DNA of 64,000 bases from Chitinophagaceae bacterium (GCA_024707305.1 JANPZZ010000001.1:124001-188000); one strand, 5' to 3'. Numbered from the stretch's first letter, positions 49,321 through 60,003 are shown. Program-made: numbers and translations. The notes: a model not told the origin generated them from the letters alone.

Positions 49321-49495
49321 CAGAGTAGCGAATTTAGTGCATTTCGTTTTTGCGTTCGCAGTTTGGCGACGTATTCTTCTGAAAAACAGAATTACCCGCG
49401 GTTACTGGTTTCTATAGCGTTTATTCCTCGTTTTTAGGGCATCTTGTGTTTCTGGACCGGAATGTCTATTTTGTATGTTTAAAACCCAATCTTCG

Positions 49496-50353
49496 ATGAA
49501 AACCGCCTTATTTCTCGCGACGGCTATTTCTGTATTTTTTTTAGGCTGCCAGTCCTCAGCCAGCAATAGCAGCCATCCGGTTTCAGATTCTTCCAGCGTA
49601 GTGTTGTTGCCGGAAACAACAACTCCCGCGCCCGATAAAGCCCCGGAACCAGCAACTGCCGCTGAAATTTTAGCTAAAAAAGAAGTACCAGTATTATGTT
49701 ATCACCAGGTGCGTGATTATACACCCAACGATTCAAAAACGGCAAGACCCTATATTGTTCCTGTAAACGTTTTTCGCGAACAGATGCAGGCCCTGGCCGA
49801 TAGTGGTTATCAAACTATTTTACCTGATCAGTTATACGACTATCTGGTTTATGGTAAATCATTACCTGAAAAACCGGTGTTGATTACATTCGACGATACA
49901 AGATTGGACCAGTACACAGCAGCGCTTCCAGCTCTGGAGCAACACAGTTTTAAAGCTGCATTTTATATCATGACCGTTTCATTGGGGCGACCAGGGTATA
50001 TGAGCCGCGAACAGGTAGCTGAGCTGGATAAAAAAGGCCATAGCATTGGTTCACATACATGGGATCACCAGAACGTGAAGAAATATGAAGACAAAGATTG
50101 GGTTACACAGATAGAAAAGCCTTCAAAACAACTGCAGGAAATCACGGGGAAACCCACCGAATACTTTGCTTATCCGTTTGGTTTGTGGAACCAGGCTGCC
50201 CTCCCTGAACTCAAAAAGCGGGGTATTAAGATGGCATTTCAGTTAGCAGATAAGGCCGATCCATCAGATCCACTACACACCATTCGCAGGATCATTGTGC
50301 CGGGAAGTATGTCCGGAATTTCAATGCTTAAAGCAATGAGAAACAGTTTTTAA
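49496..50353 (+). CDS. Polysaccharide deacetylase lipoprotein
   Basis: About 285 residues from MKTALFLATAISVFFLGCQS, a lipoprotein signal; the ATG at 49475 lies one base after a TATTTTG box and is less likely. The NodB domain starts at VPVLCYHQVRDYTPND. VLITFDDTRLDQYTAALPAL holds the catalytic Asp and metal Asp (FDD), and GHSIGSHTWDHQNV holds the two metal His (H-x3-H). FAYPFGLWN and the C-terminal IRRIIVPGSM complete the barrel. It probably deacetylates an envelope or extracellular glycan. Frame intact. Confidence 0.9.
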   Translation: MKTALFLATAISVFFLGCQSSASNSSHPVSDSSSVVLLPETTTPAPDKAPEPATAAEILAKKEVPVLCYHQVRDYTPNDSKTARPYIVPVNVFREQMQALADSGYQTILPDQLYDYLVYGKSLPEKPVLITFDDTRLDQYTAALPALEQHSFKAAFYIMTVSLGRPGYMSREQVAELDKKGHSIGSHTWDHQNVKKYEDKDWVTQIEKPSKQLQEITGKPTEYFAYPFGLWNQAALPELKKRGIKMAFQLADKADPSDPLHTIRRIIVPGSMSGISMLKAMRNSF

Positions 50354-50440
50354 GAAAGTCGCACAAACGACTTATACAATTTTTCTTTGATTTTAATCGT
50401 TTCATAAATCCAATCCTAAGAAACCACCAATATCCGTCCT

Positions 50441-50692
50441 ATGCCACAACCGCTTTACAACGACCAGGCGCATATTGCCGAGGAATTTCACCTCAACGAC
50501 GATCATATAGTTCAAACTGCACGTCTGGCGTCGTTTAAAATCAACTCTTATAAGCTGGCACTGAATAACGCCGCTTATTGTTCCAACAAAAATGAATTGA
50601 GGAGTATCATCCAGGCGAGCCTGCTGAACTATACCGACAATGCAAGTATACTCGCAGGATTAGGCTTCTTCTCCATGGAAATCGAGAATTAA
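50441..50692 (+). CDS. Hypothetical 83-residue protein
   Basis: Starts MPQPLYNDQAHIAEEFHLND; helical pattern (FKINSYKLALNNAAYCSNKN, LRSIIQASLLNYTDNASILA), no signal peptide or motif recognised. No family assigned. Its stop overlaps the stop of the opposite-strand uspA fragment. Plausible but unproven. Confidence 0.5.
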   Translation: MPQPLYNDQAHIAEEFHLNDDHIVQTARLASFKINSYKLALNNAAYCSNKNELRSIIQASLLNYTDNASILAGLGFFSMEIEN

Positions 50693-50805
50693 CACGTAAT
50701 ATCAGGGTGAATACCGACGTTACTTCGTTTCGCAATTTCAACTGCATATTGTACTGCCCGCATGGCATTGGGTGAAAAATCGGTAGGAACGAGGACTTTG
50801 TTCAT
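50689..50805 (-). pseudogene. N-terminal fragment of a universal stress protein
   Basis: 38 codons beginning MNKVLVPTDFSPNAMRAVQY, then AVEIAKRSNVGIHPD, and a stop. The first 30 residues match the N-terminal strand and helix of UspA proteins (K-x-LVPTDFS-x-NA). The remaining 100 or more residues, including the GxxGx9GS nucleotide loop, are absent. The plus-strand ORF occupies the place where the rest would lie, so this is a truncated remnant, not a frameshift. Confidence 0.75.
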
Positions 50806-50902
50806 CAGTTATCACAGATTTTGCGCTAAAGACATGCGCAAGGTGCAACTCGCACATTTTTATGAGAATGATTAATAGTGGGGGAAATACTGATTTTAAT
50901 CA

Positions 50903-50988
50903 TATCGATGGTGGATGGGGGGAGATGATGATCGATGGTTGGTGGATGGGGGAGTTGATGGGGGAGTTGATGTCCGATGATCGATGCG
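50903..50988. repeat. GATGG/CGATG heptamer array, single arm
   Basis: Mixed units of the two heptamer families found near 26.2 and 59.9 kb (GATGGTG, GATGGGG, then TCCGATGATCGATG). No matching inverted arm was found before glnS. The rest of the 50806-51072 gap shows no gene. Confidence 0.75.
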
Positions 50989-51072
50989 CCGTCGCGTGAG
51001 TTTGAGGGCTGATGACTGCAGACTGAGCGTTTTATATTATACAGAGCCGGACAATCCTGCCAAATTCCTCGT

Positions 51073-51080
51073 TATCTTTG
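51073..51080 (+). promoter_or_regulatory. -7 promoter box of glnS (TATCTTTG)
   Basis: Exact TAnnTTTG match, 20 bases before the glnS ATG. Confidence 0.6.
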
Positions 51081-51100
51081 CGCTATCTTATTGATTATAT

Positions 51101-52753
51101 ATGTCGGAAGAGAAAAGCCTTAATTTTTTAGAAGAGATAATTGACGCGGACCTGAAGTCGGGTAAGTATAGTCAGATCGTCACCCGTTTCCCTCCGGAGC
51201 CCAATGGTTACCTGCATATTGGCCACGCCACCAGTATTGTTTTGAATTTTGGGTTGACGAAGAAATTCGGCGGCTATACCAACCTCCGTTTTGACGATAC
51301 CAACCCGGTGACTGAGGAGACGGAATATGTGGAAAGCATAAAAGCAGACGTGCGCTGGTTAGGATTTGAATGGAAGAATGAACTATACGCCTCCGATTAT
51401 TTTGACACGCTGTACGAATATGCAATTAAGCTGATCAAACTGGGGCTGGCTTATGTCGACGACAGTAGTTCGGAAGAAATTGCTGCCATGAAAGGGACGC
51501 CTACAGAGCCTGGAACAAACAGTCCTAACCGCGATCGCAGCATCGAGGAAAACCTCGACCTGTTTCAACGCATGCGCGCTGGAGAATTTCCAGATGGCAG
51601 CCGTACACTTCGTGCGAAGATTGACATGGCACATGTAAATATGCTGATGCGCGATCCTATTCTTTATCGTATTAAGCATGCCCCTCACCACCGCACTGCG
51701 GATAAATGGTGCATTTACCCTATGTACGATTTTGCGCATGGCCAAAGTGATTCGATCGAAAATGTTACACATAGCATTTGTACACTCGAGTTTGTTCCAC
51801 ACCGCGAACTGTACAACTGGCTGATTGAAAAACTGGAGATTTATCCTTCTCGTCAATATGAGTTTGCGCGCCGCAATTTGACTTATACCGTTATGAGCAA
51901 ACGCAAACTGTTGCAACTGGTAAACGAAAAACATGTTTCCGGTTGGGATGATCCGCGTATGCCAACAATCAGTGGTATGCGTCGCCGCGGATATACGGCA
52001 GCTGCTATTCGTGAATTCTGTGATCGTGTGGGTATAGCTAAACGCGACAATATCGTGGATGTTGGTTTACTCGAGTTCTGTGTGCGGGAAGACCTGAACA
52101 AGATTGCACAACGTCGGATGGTGGTATTCGATCCAGTGAAAGTGGTGATCACCAATTACGAACTGGATGAAGAGATGATCCATAGCGAGAATAATCCTGA
52201 AGATCCGAATGGGGGCGAAAGGGAAATTCCATTTAGCGGAGAAATTTACATTGAGCGCGAAGACTTCATGGAGAATCCGCCAAAGAAATATTTCCGTCTT
52301 GCACCAGGTCAGATGGTTCGTTTGAAATCGGCCTATATCATTAAATGCGAGGAAGTAATTAAAGACGAAGCAGGAAATATCACTGAAATACGTTGTACCT
52401 ATTTGCCGAACAGTAAAAGCGGAAATGATACATCAGGTGTACATGTGAAAGGAACGTTACACTGGGTGAGTGTAAAACATGCTATTACCGCAGAACTTCG
52501 AATTTATGATCGTTTATTCCGGGTGGAAGATCCGTCATCAGAAGAAGGCGATTTCAAAGATTATATCAATCCCAATTCATTGCAGGTTATTCACGGAGCG
52601 TTTGCAGAACCTTCCTTGAAAACTGCCAAATTCGACGAGTCTTATCAGTTTATCCGGAAAGGATATTTTGTACTCGATAAAGACAGCGGAACGAGCGGGA
52701 TTATTTTCAACAAGACTGTTGGATTAAAAGATGGATGGAAGCCGGGTTCATAA
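51101..52753 (+). CDS. glnS: Glutaminyl-tRNA synthetase
   Basis: Class I aminoacyl-tRNA synthetase charging tRNA-Gln. 550 residues, close to E. coli GlnRS, frame intact. The HIGH motif is [16 protein letters not shown] near residue 29 and the KMSKS-equivalent is [11 protein letters not shown] near residue 264. [10 protein letters not shown] and [20 protein letters not shown] are GlnRS-specific blocks. Two beta-barrel anticodon-binding domains fill the C-terminus. The stop codon lies in the loop of its own terminator hairpin. Confidence 0.97.
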   Translation: MSEEKSLNFLEEIIDADLKSGKYSQIVTRFPPEPNGYLHIGHATSIVLNFGLTKKFGGYTNLRFDDTNPVTEETEYVESIKADVRWLGFEWKNELYASDYFDTLYEYAIKLIKLGLAYVDDSSSEEIAAMKGTPTEPGTNSPNRDRSIEENLDLFQRMRAGEFPDGSRTLRAKIDMAHVNMLMRDPILYRIKHAPHHRTADKWCIYPMYDFAHGQSDSIENVTHSICTLEFVPHRELYNWLIEKLEIYPSRQYEFARRNLTYTVMSKRKLLQLVNEKHVSGWDDPRMPTISGMRRRGYTAAAIREFCDRVGIAKRDNIVDVGLLEFCVREDLNKIAQRRMVVFDPVKVVITNYELDEEMIHSENNPEDPNGGEREIPFSGEIYIEREDFMENPPKKYFRLAPGQMVRLKSAYIIKCEEVIKDEAGNITEIRCTYLPNSKSGNDTSGVHVKGTLHWVSVKHAITAELRIYDRLFRVEDPSSEEGDFKDYINPNSLQVIHGAFAEPSLKTAKFDESYQFIRKGYFVLDKDSGTSGIIFNKTVGLKDGWKPGS

Positions 52754-52764
52754 CCGGCTTTTTT
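52741..52764 (+). terminator. Rho-independent terminator overlapping the glnS stop
   Basis: GCCGG-GTTCATAA-CCGGC followed by TTTTTT; the TAA stop is in the loop. Confidence 0.85.
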
Positions 52765-52781
52765 CTTGTCCAAATTTTATG

Positions 52782-54338
52782 TTAGCGATGTTCACCAAAA
52801 ACTTCGCGCAGCGTGTCGGCAATTTCACCCAGTGTACATTTGTTCTCAACAGCATGAAGAACCGCTGGCATGATGTTTTCATCGCCGCTTGCGCAATCAT
52901 TTAATTCCTGCAGGCATTGATCCACTTTGCCATGGTCGCGCATCTGGCGGAGACGGGCCAGCTTTTCAGATTGAATTTGACGGATTGAATCATCCACACG
53001 GAGAATGGGAATATTTGTTTCTTCCTGAACCTGGAATTTATTTACGCCAACAATGATCTTCTCATTGTCTTCAATTTGTCGTTGATAAGCGTAAGCGCTG
53101 CGTGCGATTTCTTCCTGGATAAAACCCTGTTCAATTGCTGCCACACTCCCGCCACGTGATTCAATTTGTTCCATCAGTTTTTTAGCGGCTGCTTCCAGTG
53201 CACTTGTGAGGTTTTCTACATAAAACGAGCCAGCGAGGGGATCAACGGTATCAGCCGCGCCGCTTTCAAATGCAACAATCTGCTGGGTGCGCAAAGCAAT
53301 TCGCGCAGCTTCTTCAGTAGGAAGGCTAAGTGCTTCGTCGTATCCATTTGTATGGAGCGATTGTGTTCCACCCAGAACCGCAGCCAAAGTTTGAATTGTA
53401 ACACGCGAAATATTGTTCAGCGGTTGTTGAGCCGTTAAAGTACTGCCGCCCGTTTGTGTATGGAAGCGAAGCATCATGGCTTTGGGATCGGTTGCTCCCA
53501 GGTCTTTCATGATTTGCGCCCACATGCGACGAGCTGCCCTGAATTTCGCAACTTCTTCAAATAAGTTGTTATGAGAATTAAAGAAGAAAGAAAGACGTTT
53601 GCCAAAAACGTTTATATCAAGTCCTTTCTTTAAAGCGGCTTCAACATAAGCTTTACCATTCGCAAGCGTAAATGCAACTTCCTGCACTGCTGTGGAGCCG
53701 GCTTCGCGAATATGATATCCTGAAATAGAAATCGTATTCCATTTGGGCAATTCTTTGCTACACCACTCAAAGATATCCGTGATGATTCGCATTGAAGGTT
53801 TGGGTGGATAGATATAAGTGCCACGTGCCGCATATTCTTTCAGAATATCATTTTGTATCGTACCACTGATTTTTGAAAGATCCGCACCCTGTTGTTTTGC
53901 CAGCGCGGTATAAAATGCAAGAAGAATAAAACCGGTTGCATTAATTGTCATGGAGGTGGACACATCTTCCAGGCGTATACCCTGGAATAATTCCTGCATG
54001 TCTTCAATGCTGTCGATGGCAACACCTACTTTCCCAACTTCACCTTCAGCCAAAGCGTGGTCACTGTCATAACCGATCTGGGTGGGAAGGTCGAAAGCAA
54101 CACTCAGCCCGCTTACCCCTTGTGATAACAGGTAGTGATAACGGCGATTACTTTCCGCAGCTGTAGAAAATCCGGCATACTGCCGCATGGTCCAGAGTTT
54201 ACCGCGGTACATATCCGGTTGAATACCCCTTGTATAAGGAAATGTTCCAGGTGCTTCTGGCAGTAGAGGCAGGTCTGCCGCGGTGTAAAGTTTCTTTATC
54301 TCCAGTCCCGCATCTGTGTATTTTTTGTCTTCCGACAT
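52782..54338 (-). CDS. Methylmalonyl-CoA mutase large (catalytic) subunit, no B12 domain
   Basis: 518 residues, intact, covering only the TIM-barrel substrate domain of B12-dependent acyl-CoA mutases. Landmarks are [71 protein letters not shown] and [20 protein letters not shown]. The C-terminal cobalamin domain (D-x-H-x2-G) is absent, so a separate small B12-binding subunit is required; none lies nearby. The YAGFSTA and long N-terminal features match the archaeal/actinobacterial two-subunit MCM type. It interconverts methylmalonyl- and succinyl-CoA, though isobutyryl- or other mutase specificity cannot be excluded. The 54354-54869 gene lies 15 bases upstream. Confidence 0.9.
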   Translation of the reverse strand: MSEDKKYTDAGLEIKKLYTAADLPLLPEAPGTFPYTRGIQPDMYRGKLWTMRQYAGFSTAAESNRRYHYLLSQGVSGLSVAFDLPTQIGYDSDHALAEGEVGKVGVAIDSIEDMQELFQGIRLEDVSTSMTINATGFILLAFYTALAKQQGADLSKISGTIQNDILKEYAARGTYIYPPKPSMRIITDIFEWCSKELPKWNTISISGYHIREAGSTAVQEVAFTLANGKAYVEAALKKGLDINVFGKRLSFFFNSHNNLFEEVAKFRAARRMWAQIMKDLGATDPKAMMLRFHTQTGGSTLTAQQPLNNISRVTIQTLAAVLGGTQSLHTNGYDEALSLPTEEAARIALRTQQIVAFESGAADTVDPLAGSFYVENLTSALEAAAKKLMEQIESRGGSVAAIEQGFIQEEIARSAYAYQRQIEDNEKIIVGVNKFQVQEETNIPILRVDDSIRQIQSEKLARLRQMRDHGKVDQCLQELNDCASGDENIMPAVLHAVENKCTLGEIADTLREVFGEHR

Positions 54339-54353
54339 GCAATCAGATTTTCG

Positions 54354-54869
54354 TTAACGCATGATCTTTTTGGCTTCAAAATTCAACGCTTCCAGCACGA
54401 TGCTGTGCAGCGCACCCTGCTTTTGCGTCATGATAAATTCCATCAACCTTTTGTTCAGGTCCAGACCCGTTGCTTCGGCCGGCAGGGTGGCACCCACCTG
54501 GTTAATGATCAGCATGTTTTGTTCTTTCAGGTTGCGAACCGCTTCCCAGGCTACAGGACTCACATAAATCTGTTGCGATGCATTGTATTCGTATTCCTGT
54601 TTTGTGCTTTCCAGCAATAGCATTTGCATTTCACGTGCTGAAAGCCCGGTTGTGTTTACACGGCTTACCAGGTTGGGGATGGCAATACGTTCAGTCAGCA
54701 TTACCAGGCGTTCATAAGCCTGTAATTGTAAAGGACGAGTTGAGAACGCTTCACCATTGCCGGCGTTTTTTGCATTACGCTTACGTAGGTCGTTGATAAG
54801 GTAAAAACAATAAAAGGAAACAAGCAATGCTGCGAGAGCAATCAACAGGTTAATCATATTCTGGTCCAT
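54354..54869 (-). CDS. Membrane-anchored protein of unknown function
   Basis: 171 residues, intact. One N-terminal membrane helix (NLLIALAALLVSFYCFYLI) is followed by a cytosolic helical domain: RPLQLQAYERLVMLTERIAI, TGLSAREMQMLLLESTKQEYEYN and LDLNKRLMEFIMTQKQGAL. Proteins of this kind are common and uncharacterised in Bacteroidota. Its close spacing to the mutase gene (15 bases) suggests one transcript, but a functional link is not evident. Confidence 0.7.
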   Translation of the reverse strand: MDQNMINLLIALAALLVSFYCFYLINDLRKRNAKNAGNGEAFSTRPLQLQAYERLVMLTERIAIPNLVSRVNTTGLSAREMQMLLLESTKQEYEYNASQQIYVSPVAWEAVRNLKEQNMLIINQVGATLPAEATGLDLNKRLMEFIMTQKQGALHSIVLEALNFEAKKIMR

Positions 54870-54957
54870 GAAAGAAAAAATTTAATGGATGACTTTTGTC
54901 TAACGGTACGTGCAGCTTCTTGTTGCACGTATTTCGATTCTTCCACAAATTAAAACT

Positions 54958-54989
54958 AAAAAGGCGGTACTTACATACCGCCTTTTTTT
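54958..54989. terminator. Bidirectional terminator after secDF
   Basis: GGCGGTA-CTTACA-TACCGCC stem with seven T on the plus side and five T (AAAAA on plus) on the minus side. On the minus strand it lies about 50 bases after the secDF stop. Confidence 0.85.
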
Positions 54990-55040
54990 ATTTATGAAAT
55001 ACAGAGATCAGTTTCATGAACGCTGCATCTACACGAACAA

Positions 55041-58000
55041 TTATACTTTTTTCTCTTCTGCTTTTTTAGCGGCTGCGGCTTCTTTTTTACCACTGCCCAG
55101 ATCGAGCAGGATAGGAGCAGCAACGAATACAGAAGAATAGATACCAGTGACTACACCAATCAACATGGCGAATGAGAAACCACGGGTAACTTCACCACCT
55201 ACTGCAAACAGGATCAACAGGGTCAGGAATACCGTGAGCGAGGTCATGATTGTACGGCTCAGGGTTTCGTTGATCGCACGGTTGATTGTGGTTGCCAGCG
55301 GAGCTGTGGGGTAGAGGGTTCTGTCTTCCCGAATACGGTCAAAGATGATCACCGTATCGTTCATTGAGAAACCGATTACCGTCAGCAGGGCTGCGATGAA
55401 GTGCTGGTCAATTTCCAGCGGGAATGGTACCAGGTCTTTTGCAAATGAGAACACGATAACTGTTACCAATACGTCGTGCAACAGGGCAACGATTGTACCC
55501 AGGAATATCTCCAGTCGCGGAAACGAATGAAGATGTAAAGGAATACCATCAATACCGCAAACAGAGTTGCATAGATAGCGCCACGTTTCAGGTCATCTGA
55601 AATGGTAGGTAAAACTTTGTTTGAACCGATTTTACCGGGTGCAACATCACTTTTTTCTGCACTGGTAAATTGTTCGAAAGTATATCCTTCGGGTAACTGA
55701 TTTTGCAGACCTGCAAATAATCTGCGTTCTACAATTGAGTCAGCAGCAACTGTATTTGGATCTGTGATCAGGTAAGAGGTGGTAATCTCCAGCGTACGGG
55801 CATTACCGATTGTTTTGATGATCGGGTTTTCGCCTTCAAAAGCTTGTTGTGCGTCGTCGCGGATTTTCTCCACTTCAGCTGAAGTCAGGGCGCGATCAAA
55901 ACGCACGCGGTAGCTACGACCTCCATCGAATTCAACACCATAGTCAAATCCATGGATGAAAGAAGCAATACCCAGGCCTAATACGATAAAGCTGATAACG
56001 TATGCAATCTTGCGGAATTCTACAAACTTGTATTGCGCATGTTTGAAGATGTTCTTTGAGATCGAAGTGAAATATTTCAATTCAACTTTACGCTTGATGA
56101 AAATCTCAGTGATCCAACGGCTCACCAGGATACCGCAGAACAGGGATAGAATCAAACCGAGGATCTGTGTGGTTGCGAAACCTTTTACAGGGCCAAGACC
56201 GAAGTAGAAAAGGATTATCGCAGTGATCATGAGTAGTGATGTGACCATCAAGAACCGGAGGCAGCGAACGGCGGTAACCGTCGTTGACAGCCGTAAGGTA
56301 GCTCTTACCACGGGCAAGTTCTTCTTTGATACGTTCATAAATGATTACGTTCGTATCCACGGCCATGCCAATCGTCAATACCAAACCTGCGATACCGGGA
56401 GCTGTAAGTGTTGCACCTAATGCAGCGAGTACTCCTACAGTAAACAACAGGTTTTAAGATAAGGGCTATATTGGCAACCCAACCGCTGGTATTATAATAC
56501 ACCAGCATCAGGATGAAGATTACAATAAATGAAATACCGAAGGCCAACATACCGCCCTTAATGGCAGCAGCACCGAGGGTAGGACCTACCTGCTGATCAG
56601 CAACAATTTTAGCTGGAGCAGGCAGTTTACCGGCACGCAGCGTAGATGCAAGATCCTGCGCTTCCTGTACTGTAAATCCGCCTGAAATTTGTGATTCACC
56701 CGTCAAAATTGGTTCATCAACAAAAGGAGCTGAGTAAACGATATTATCCAACGCGATAGCAATCGGCTTGTCGCGGTTCTGACTCGTCATTTCACCCCAA
56801 ACACGCGCACCTACACTGTTCATCGTAATGCTTACGGTAGGTTCACCCGTAGTAGGATTGAAGTCAGATCTTGCATCTGTAATTACTTCACCTTCCAGTT
56901 TGGGCTTCTCGCGACCGAATGTTTTAATCGCATACAGCGGAACGAAGTCGGCTGTTTTGCCAGTCTTACGATCTCTGTGCGGTAATCCGTACATCCATAC
57001 AAGCTGTGAAGGAAATGCATTACGTACAGAAGGCATATTCAGATAGCTTCTTACGAGTGCAGTATCTTTAATGGGAACGTTTGCAAATTCAGCGCTCCAG
57101 CGTTGTTTACCAGTTTTGGGGTTGTTGTAAGGCTCAGAAGAGATACCCATATAACCGTACAGGTGCTTGCGCGCTTCCTGTTCAGCGTTGGCGATATTAT
57201 TGAGCGAATCAGTGCTGGATGCATCTGGATTATCCAGTGTCGCCAGTGAAGTAGTGTCGTTGGTTTTTGCAACCGAATCAACCTTTCCACCCATTTCGCG
57301 GTAGAAAGCGGCATCTGCCTGCATAAACGCATTGCTTAATTCAGCAAAGTTGTACGTTTCCCAGAACTGGAGATTCGCAACCGTCTGGAATTGCTTACGA
57401 ACACGCTCTTTATCCTGCACACCGGGAAGTTCTACCGTAATGATAGCACGGTCACGGTCGGCATTGATATTGGGCTGCGCTACGCCAAACTGGTCGATAC
57501 GCTTACCCATGATGTTGTAGGTATTGTCGAAAGCAACAAGCGCCAGTTCCTGCAATACGCCTCGCACTTTTGCATCGCTGTCGCCAATTTTGATTTTATC
57601 CTTATTGGCAGTGGCAAACAAACCAGCAAGTTTATTTTCACCAGCCAGTTTCACATACTCTTCGCTGAAGAGTGTGATAAAGTTGGCATCACTGTTTGCT
57701 TTACGGCTATCAGCATTTTTCAATGCCTGGTTGAAATTCGCTTCTTTGGAGTTGTTGGCAAGTTTACGCAACACTTCCACCATGTCTACTTCCAGCGTAA
57801 CGTTCATACCTCCCTGCAAATCCAGACCAAGGCTCAATTGCTCTTCCTGGGCTTTGCCGTAGCTGATAGCGCCGGTTAAACCATAGGTGATAGTTTCGTC
57901 TTTGGTGCTGTCTTTCAAACGGCGAAGGCGCGCACTGTATAAAGTGTCGAATTCCTCACCTTTTGCTAATGGATAATTGGCTTTAACATACTCTTTCGCA

Positions 58001-58112
58001 TTGGCCTCCAGCTTACTTTCATGTCGCTTCACAAACCACGTGAATGATAGCATGTAAAGGAGTACACAGTCAGCAGGATCGTTAAAAATCGAACCAAACC
58101 TTTCAGTTGCAT
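55041..58112 (-). CDS. secDF: Fused protein translocase subunit SecDF (four frame breaks)
   Basis: Proton-driven accessory of the Sec translocon, SecD and SecF in one chain of about 1023 residues after joining. Start MQLKGLVRFLTILLTVYS at 58112. SecD part: LGLDLQGGMNVTLEVDM near residue 90, AIALDNIVYSAPFV, and helices from MLAFGISFIVIFILMLVYY to VLTIGMAVDTNVIIYERIKE. SecF part: GVEFDGGRSYRVRF, FIRFRDWRYSLGTIVALLHD, SMNDTVIIFDRIRED. Frame changes: near 58056 (missing base), the T4 run 56453-56456, near 56229-56232, and near 55502. Promoter box 39 bases upstream, terminator downstream. A four-part true pseudogene is unlikely for this near-essential gene. Confidence 0.93.
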
Positions 58113-58151
58113 ACGTTGTTGTAATTTACTTTATACAGTTTTTAAGGACGG

Positions 58152-58159
58152 CAAAGATA
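58152..58159 (-). promoter_or_regulatory. -7 promoter box of secDF (TATCTTTG)
   Basis: Exact TAnnTTTG match on the minus strand, 39 bases before the secDF ATG. Confidence 0.55.
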
Positions 58160-58316
58160 ATGTTTTCGGGCATTCACCGTAATAAGCCGCCCGGGAATTG
58201 TTTAGCGGATAAATTATTCATTTTTAGCTAGATAGAAGAGAGCCGGGAATTTATTTTTAAATTAGGCAAATTCCAGTGTACGCGTGAGGCATGAGCCGTG
58301 AACCGTCAGAGCACCT

Positions 58317-58530
58317 TCACGCAGAGAAAAATGTGGAAATGTGGAAAGGAGAAAAACGTGGAAATGTGAAAATGAGAAAATGTGGAAATGAGAAAATTAG
58401 AAAGATGTGGAAATGAGAAAAATGTGGAAATGGGAAAACCCACATACCTCAGAAACCCCTTTTTACATAATATCGATAATACCACATGGCCACATTTACA
58501 TATTTTCTCATTTTCCACATTTCCACATTT
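58317..58530. repeat. Inverted pair of TGNGRAAA octamer arrays
   Basis: Left arm 58317-58440 (TGTGGAAA, TGAGAAAA, TGTGAAAA units with a few 9-11 base steps), spacer about 40 bases, right arm 58482-58530 complementary. It fills most of the 549-base divergent gap between secDF and the aminotransferase; no gene is present. Confidence 0.88.
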
Positions 58531-58661
58531 GCCGCCCAATTGCTGCTTCTCGATCAGCAATAAACGTTTGTTATTAACGCTCAAATAATTACGTCAAAAA
58601 AATCCTCCTTTTATTAACTTCGCTGCCGCTAAATTATCCTTACTTAAATCAACTTAAAGAA

Positions 58662-59852
58662 ATGCAGTTATCTTCCCTGTTACAGCGATTTAATGAACCT
58701 GAGACATTGAAAATGGCGAAGCTGGGTCGTGAGCTTCGTGCAAAAGGTATTGATGTAATAGACCTCAGCCTCGGCGAACCTGATTTTGATACACCAGAAC
58801 ATATTAAACAGGCTGCAATTAAAGCTGTACAGGATAACTGGAGCCACTATACACCTGTACCAGGTTATCTTGATTTGCGGGAAGCAGTTTGTGCAAAACT
58901 GAAACGCGATAACAATCTCGATTATAAACCAGAAAACATTGTTGTAAGCACTGGCGCCAAACAAAGCCTTGCCAATGCAATTCTCGCGCTTGTTGATGAG
59001 AATGATGAAGTGATTATTCCAACACCGTACTGGGTTACTTATAGCGAACTTGTAAAAATTGCACGCGGCCGTGTGGTGGAAATTAAAACCAATGCCGAAA
59101 GCGGTTTTAAAATAACTCCACAACAACTGGAAGCTGCCATTACACCGCATACAAATGTGTTCCTGTTTTCATCGCCCTGCAACCCGAGTGGTGCTGTTTA
59201 CAGCAAGAGCGAACTGGAATTACTGGTAAATGTATTCCGCAAGTATCCTAACATAACGATCATCTCTGACGAGATTTACGAGTACATCAACTTTAAAGAG
59301 GGTCATGAGAGCATTGCGCAGTTTGAAGACATTAAAGACCGCGTAATTATTGTAAATGGTTTGAGTAAAGGTTTTGCTATGACCGGATGGCGCGTAGGTT
59401 ATATTGCCGCTGATGTGGCTATTGCAAAAGCCTGCGAAAAACTACAGGGGCAGTTTACAAGTGGTACCTGCTCTATTGCACAGAAAGCGGCTGTAGCAGC
59501 GCTCACAACTGATCTGCGTCCAAGCATGGAAATGACAGAAGAGTTTGCGCGTCGCCGTAAACGCGTACTGGAACTGATCAGCGATATCCCCGGCATCAAA
59601 TGCTCGGAGCCAGATGGCGCATTTTACATCTTCCCTGATATCAGTTATTACTACGGTAAATCAGATGGACAAACCACCATCCATACTTCAGGCGATTTCT
59701 GTATGTACCTGCTCAATACAGCGCACGTTTCATCTGTAATGGGTGAAGCCTTCGGCGATCCTGCATGTGTTCGTTTCTCATTTGCCAACAGCATGGAAAA
59801 AATTGAAGAAGCCTGGGCGAGGATTAAGAAAGCGTTGGAGAAACTGAAATAA
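58662..59852 (+). CDS. Class I aminotransferase, aspartate aminotransferase type
   Basis: PLP enzyme of 396 residues, intact. Fold type I landmarks: IDLSLGEPDFDTPEHIKQAA, NIVVSTGAKQSLANAILAL, FSSPCNPSGAVYSKSELELL, ISDEIYEYINF, and the Schiff-base Lys in VNGLSKGFAMTGWRVGYIAA. Arg in PACVRFSFANSMEKI binds the substrate carboxylate. Closest in pattern to aspartate/prephenate aminotransferases (1-beta AspC). The stop codon is followed immediately by a heptamer array. Confidence 0.93.
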   Translation: MQLSSLLQRFNEPETLKMAKLGRELRAKGIDVIDLSLGEPDFDTPEHIKQAAIKAVQDNWSHYTPVPGYLDLREAVCAKLKRDNNLDYKPENIVVSTGAKQSLANAILALVDENDEVIIPTPYWVTYSELVKIARGRVVEIKTNAESGFKITPQQLEAAITPHTNVFLFSSPCNPSGAVYSKSELELLVNVFRKYPNITIISDEIYEYINFKEGHESIAQFEDIKDRVIIVNGLSKGFAMTGWRVGYIAADVAIAKACEKLQGQFTSGTCSIAQKAAVAALTTDLRPSMEMTEEFARRRKRVLELISDIPGIKCSEPDGAFYIFPDISYYYGKSDGQTTIHTSGDFCMYLLNTAHVSSVMGEAFGDPACVRFSFANSMEKIEEAWARIKKALEKLK

Positions 59853-60003
59853 TCGATGATCGATAGTCGATGTCCGATGACCGATGGCTGATGTATGTTG
59901 CGAGATAAAAATGCCTTTTTTATAACCATTAAGATATTTATCTCCCACAATAGTCATCGATCATCGGACATCGACCATCGATCATCGGACTTCGGACTTC
60001 GAA
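59852..60003. repeat. Inverted pair of YCGATGN heptamer arrays
   Basis: Left arm 59852-59894 (TCGATGA, TCGATAG, TCGATGT, CCGATGA, CCGATGG), spacer about 55 bases, right arm 59951-60003 of complements (CATCGAT, CATCGGA, CATCGAC, CTTCGGA). The right arm is read through by coaE, adding about 14 residues and the stop codon. Confidence 0.9.

Noticed and set aside
54906..54932. ACGTGCA / TGCACGT hairpin
   Set aside because: Short stem with no T-run and no clear gene context; the terminator just beyond it explains the gap better.
55041..58112. Four separate Sec genes instead of one
   Set aside because: Each ORF end coincides with a one-base indel and the pieces join into a standard SecDF fusion in correct order.
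59399..59599. Minus-strand ORF inside the aminotransferase gene
   Set aside because: Overlaps a fully conserved PLP enzyme and shows no recognisable protein pattern.
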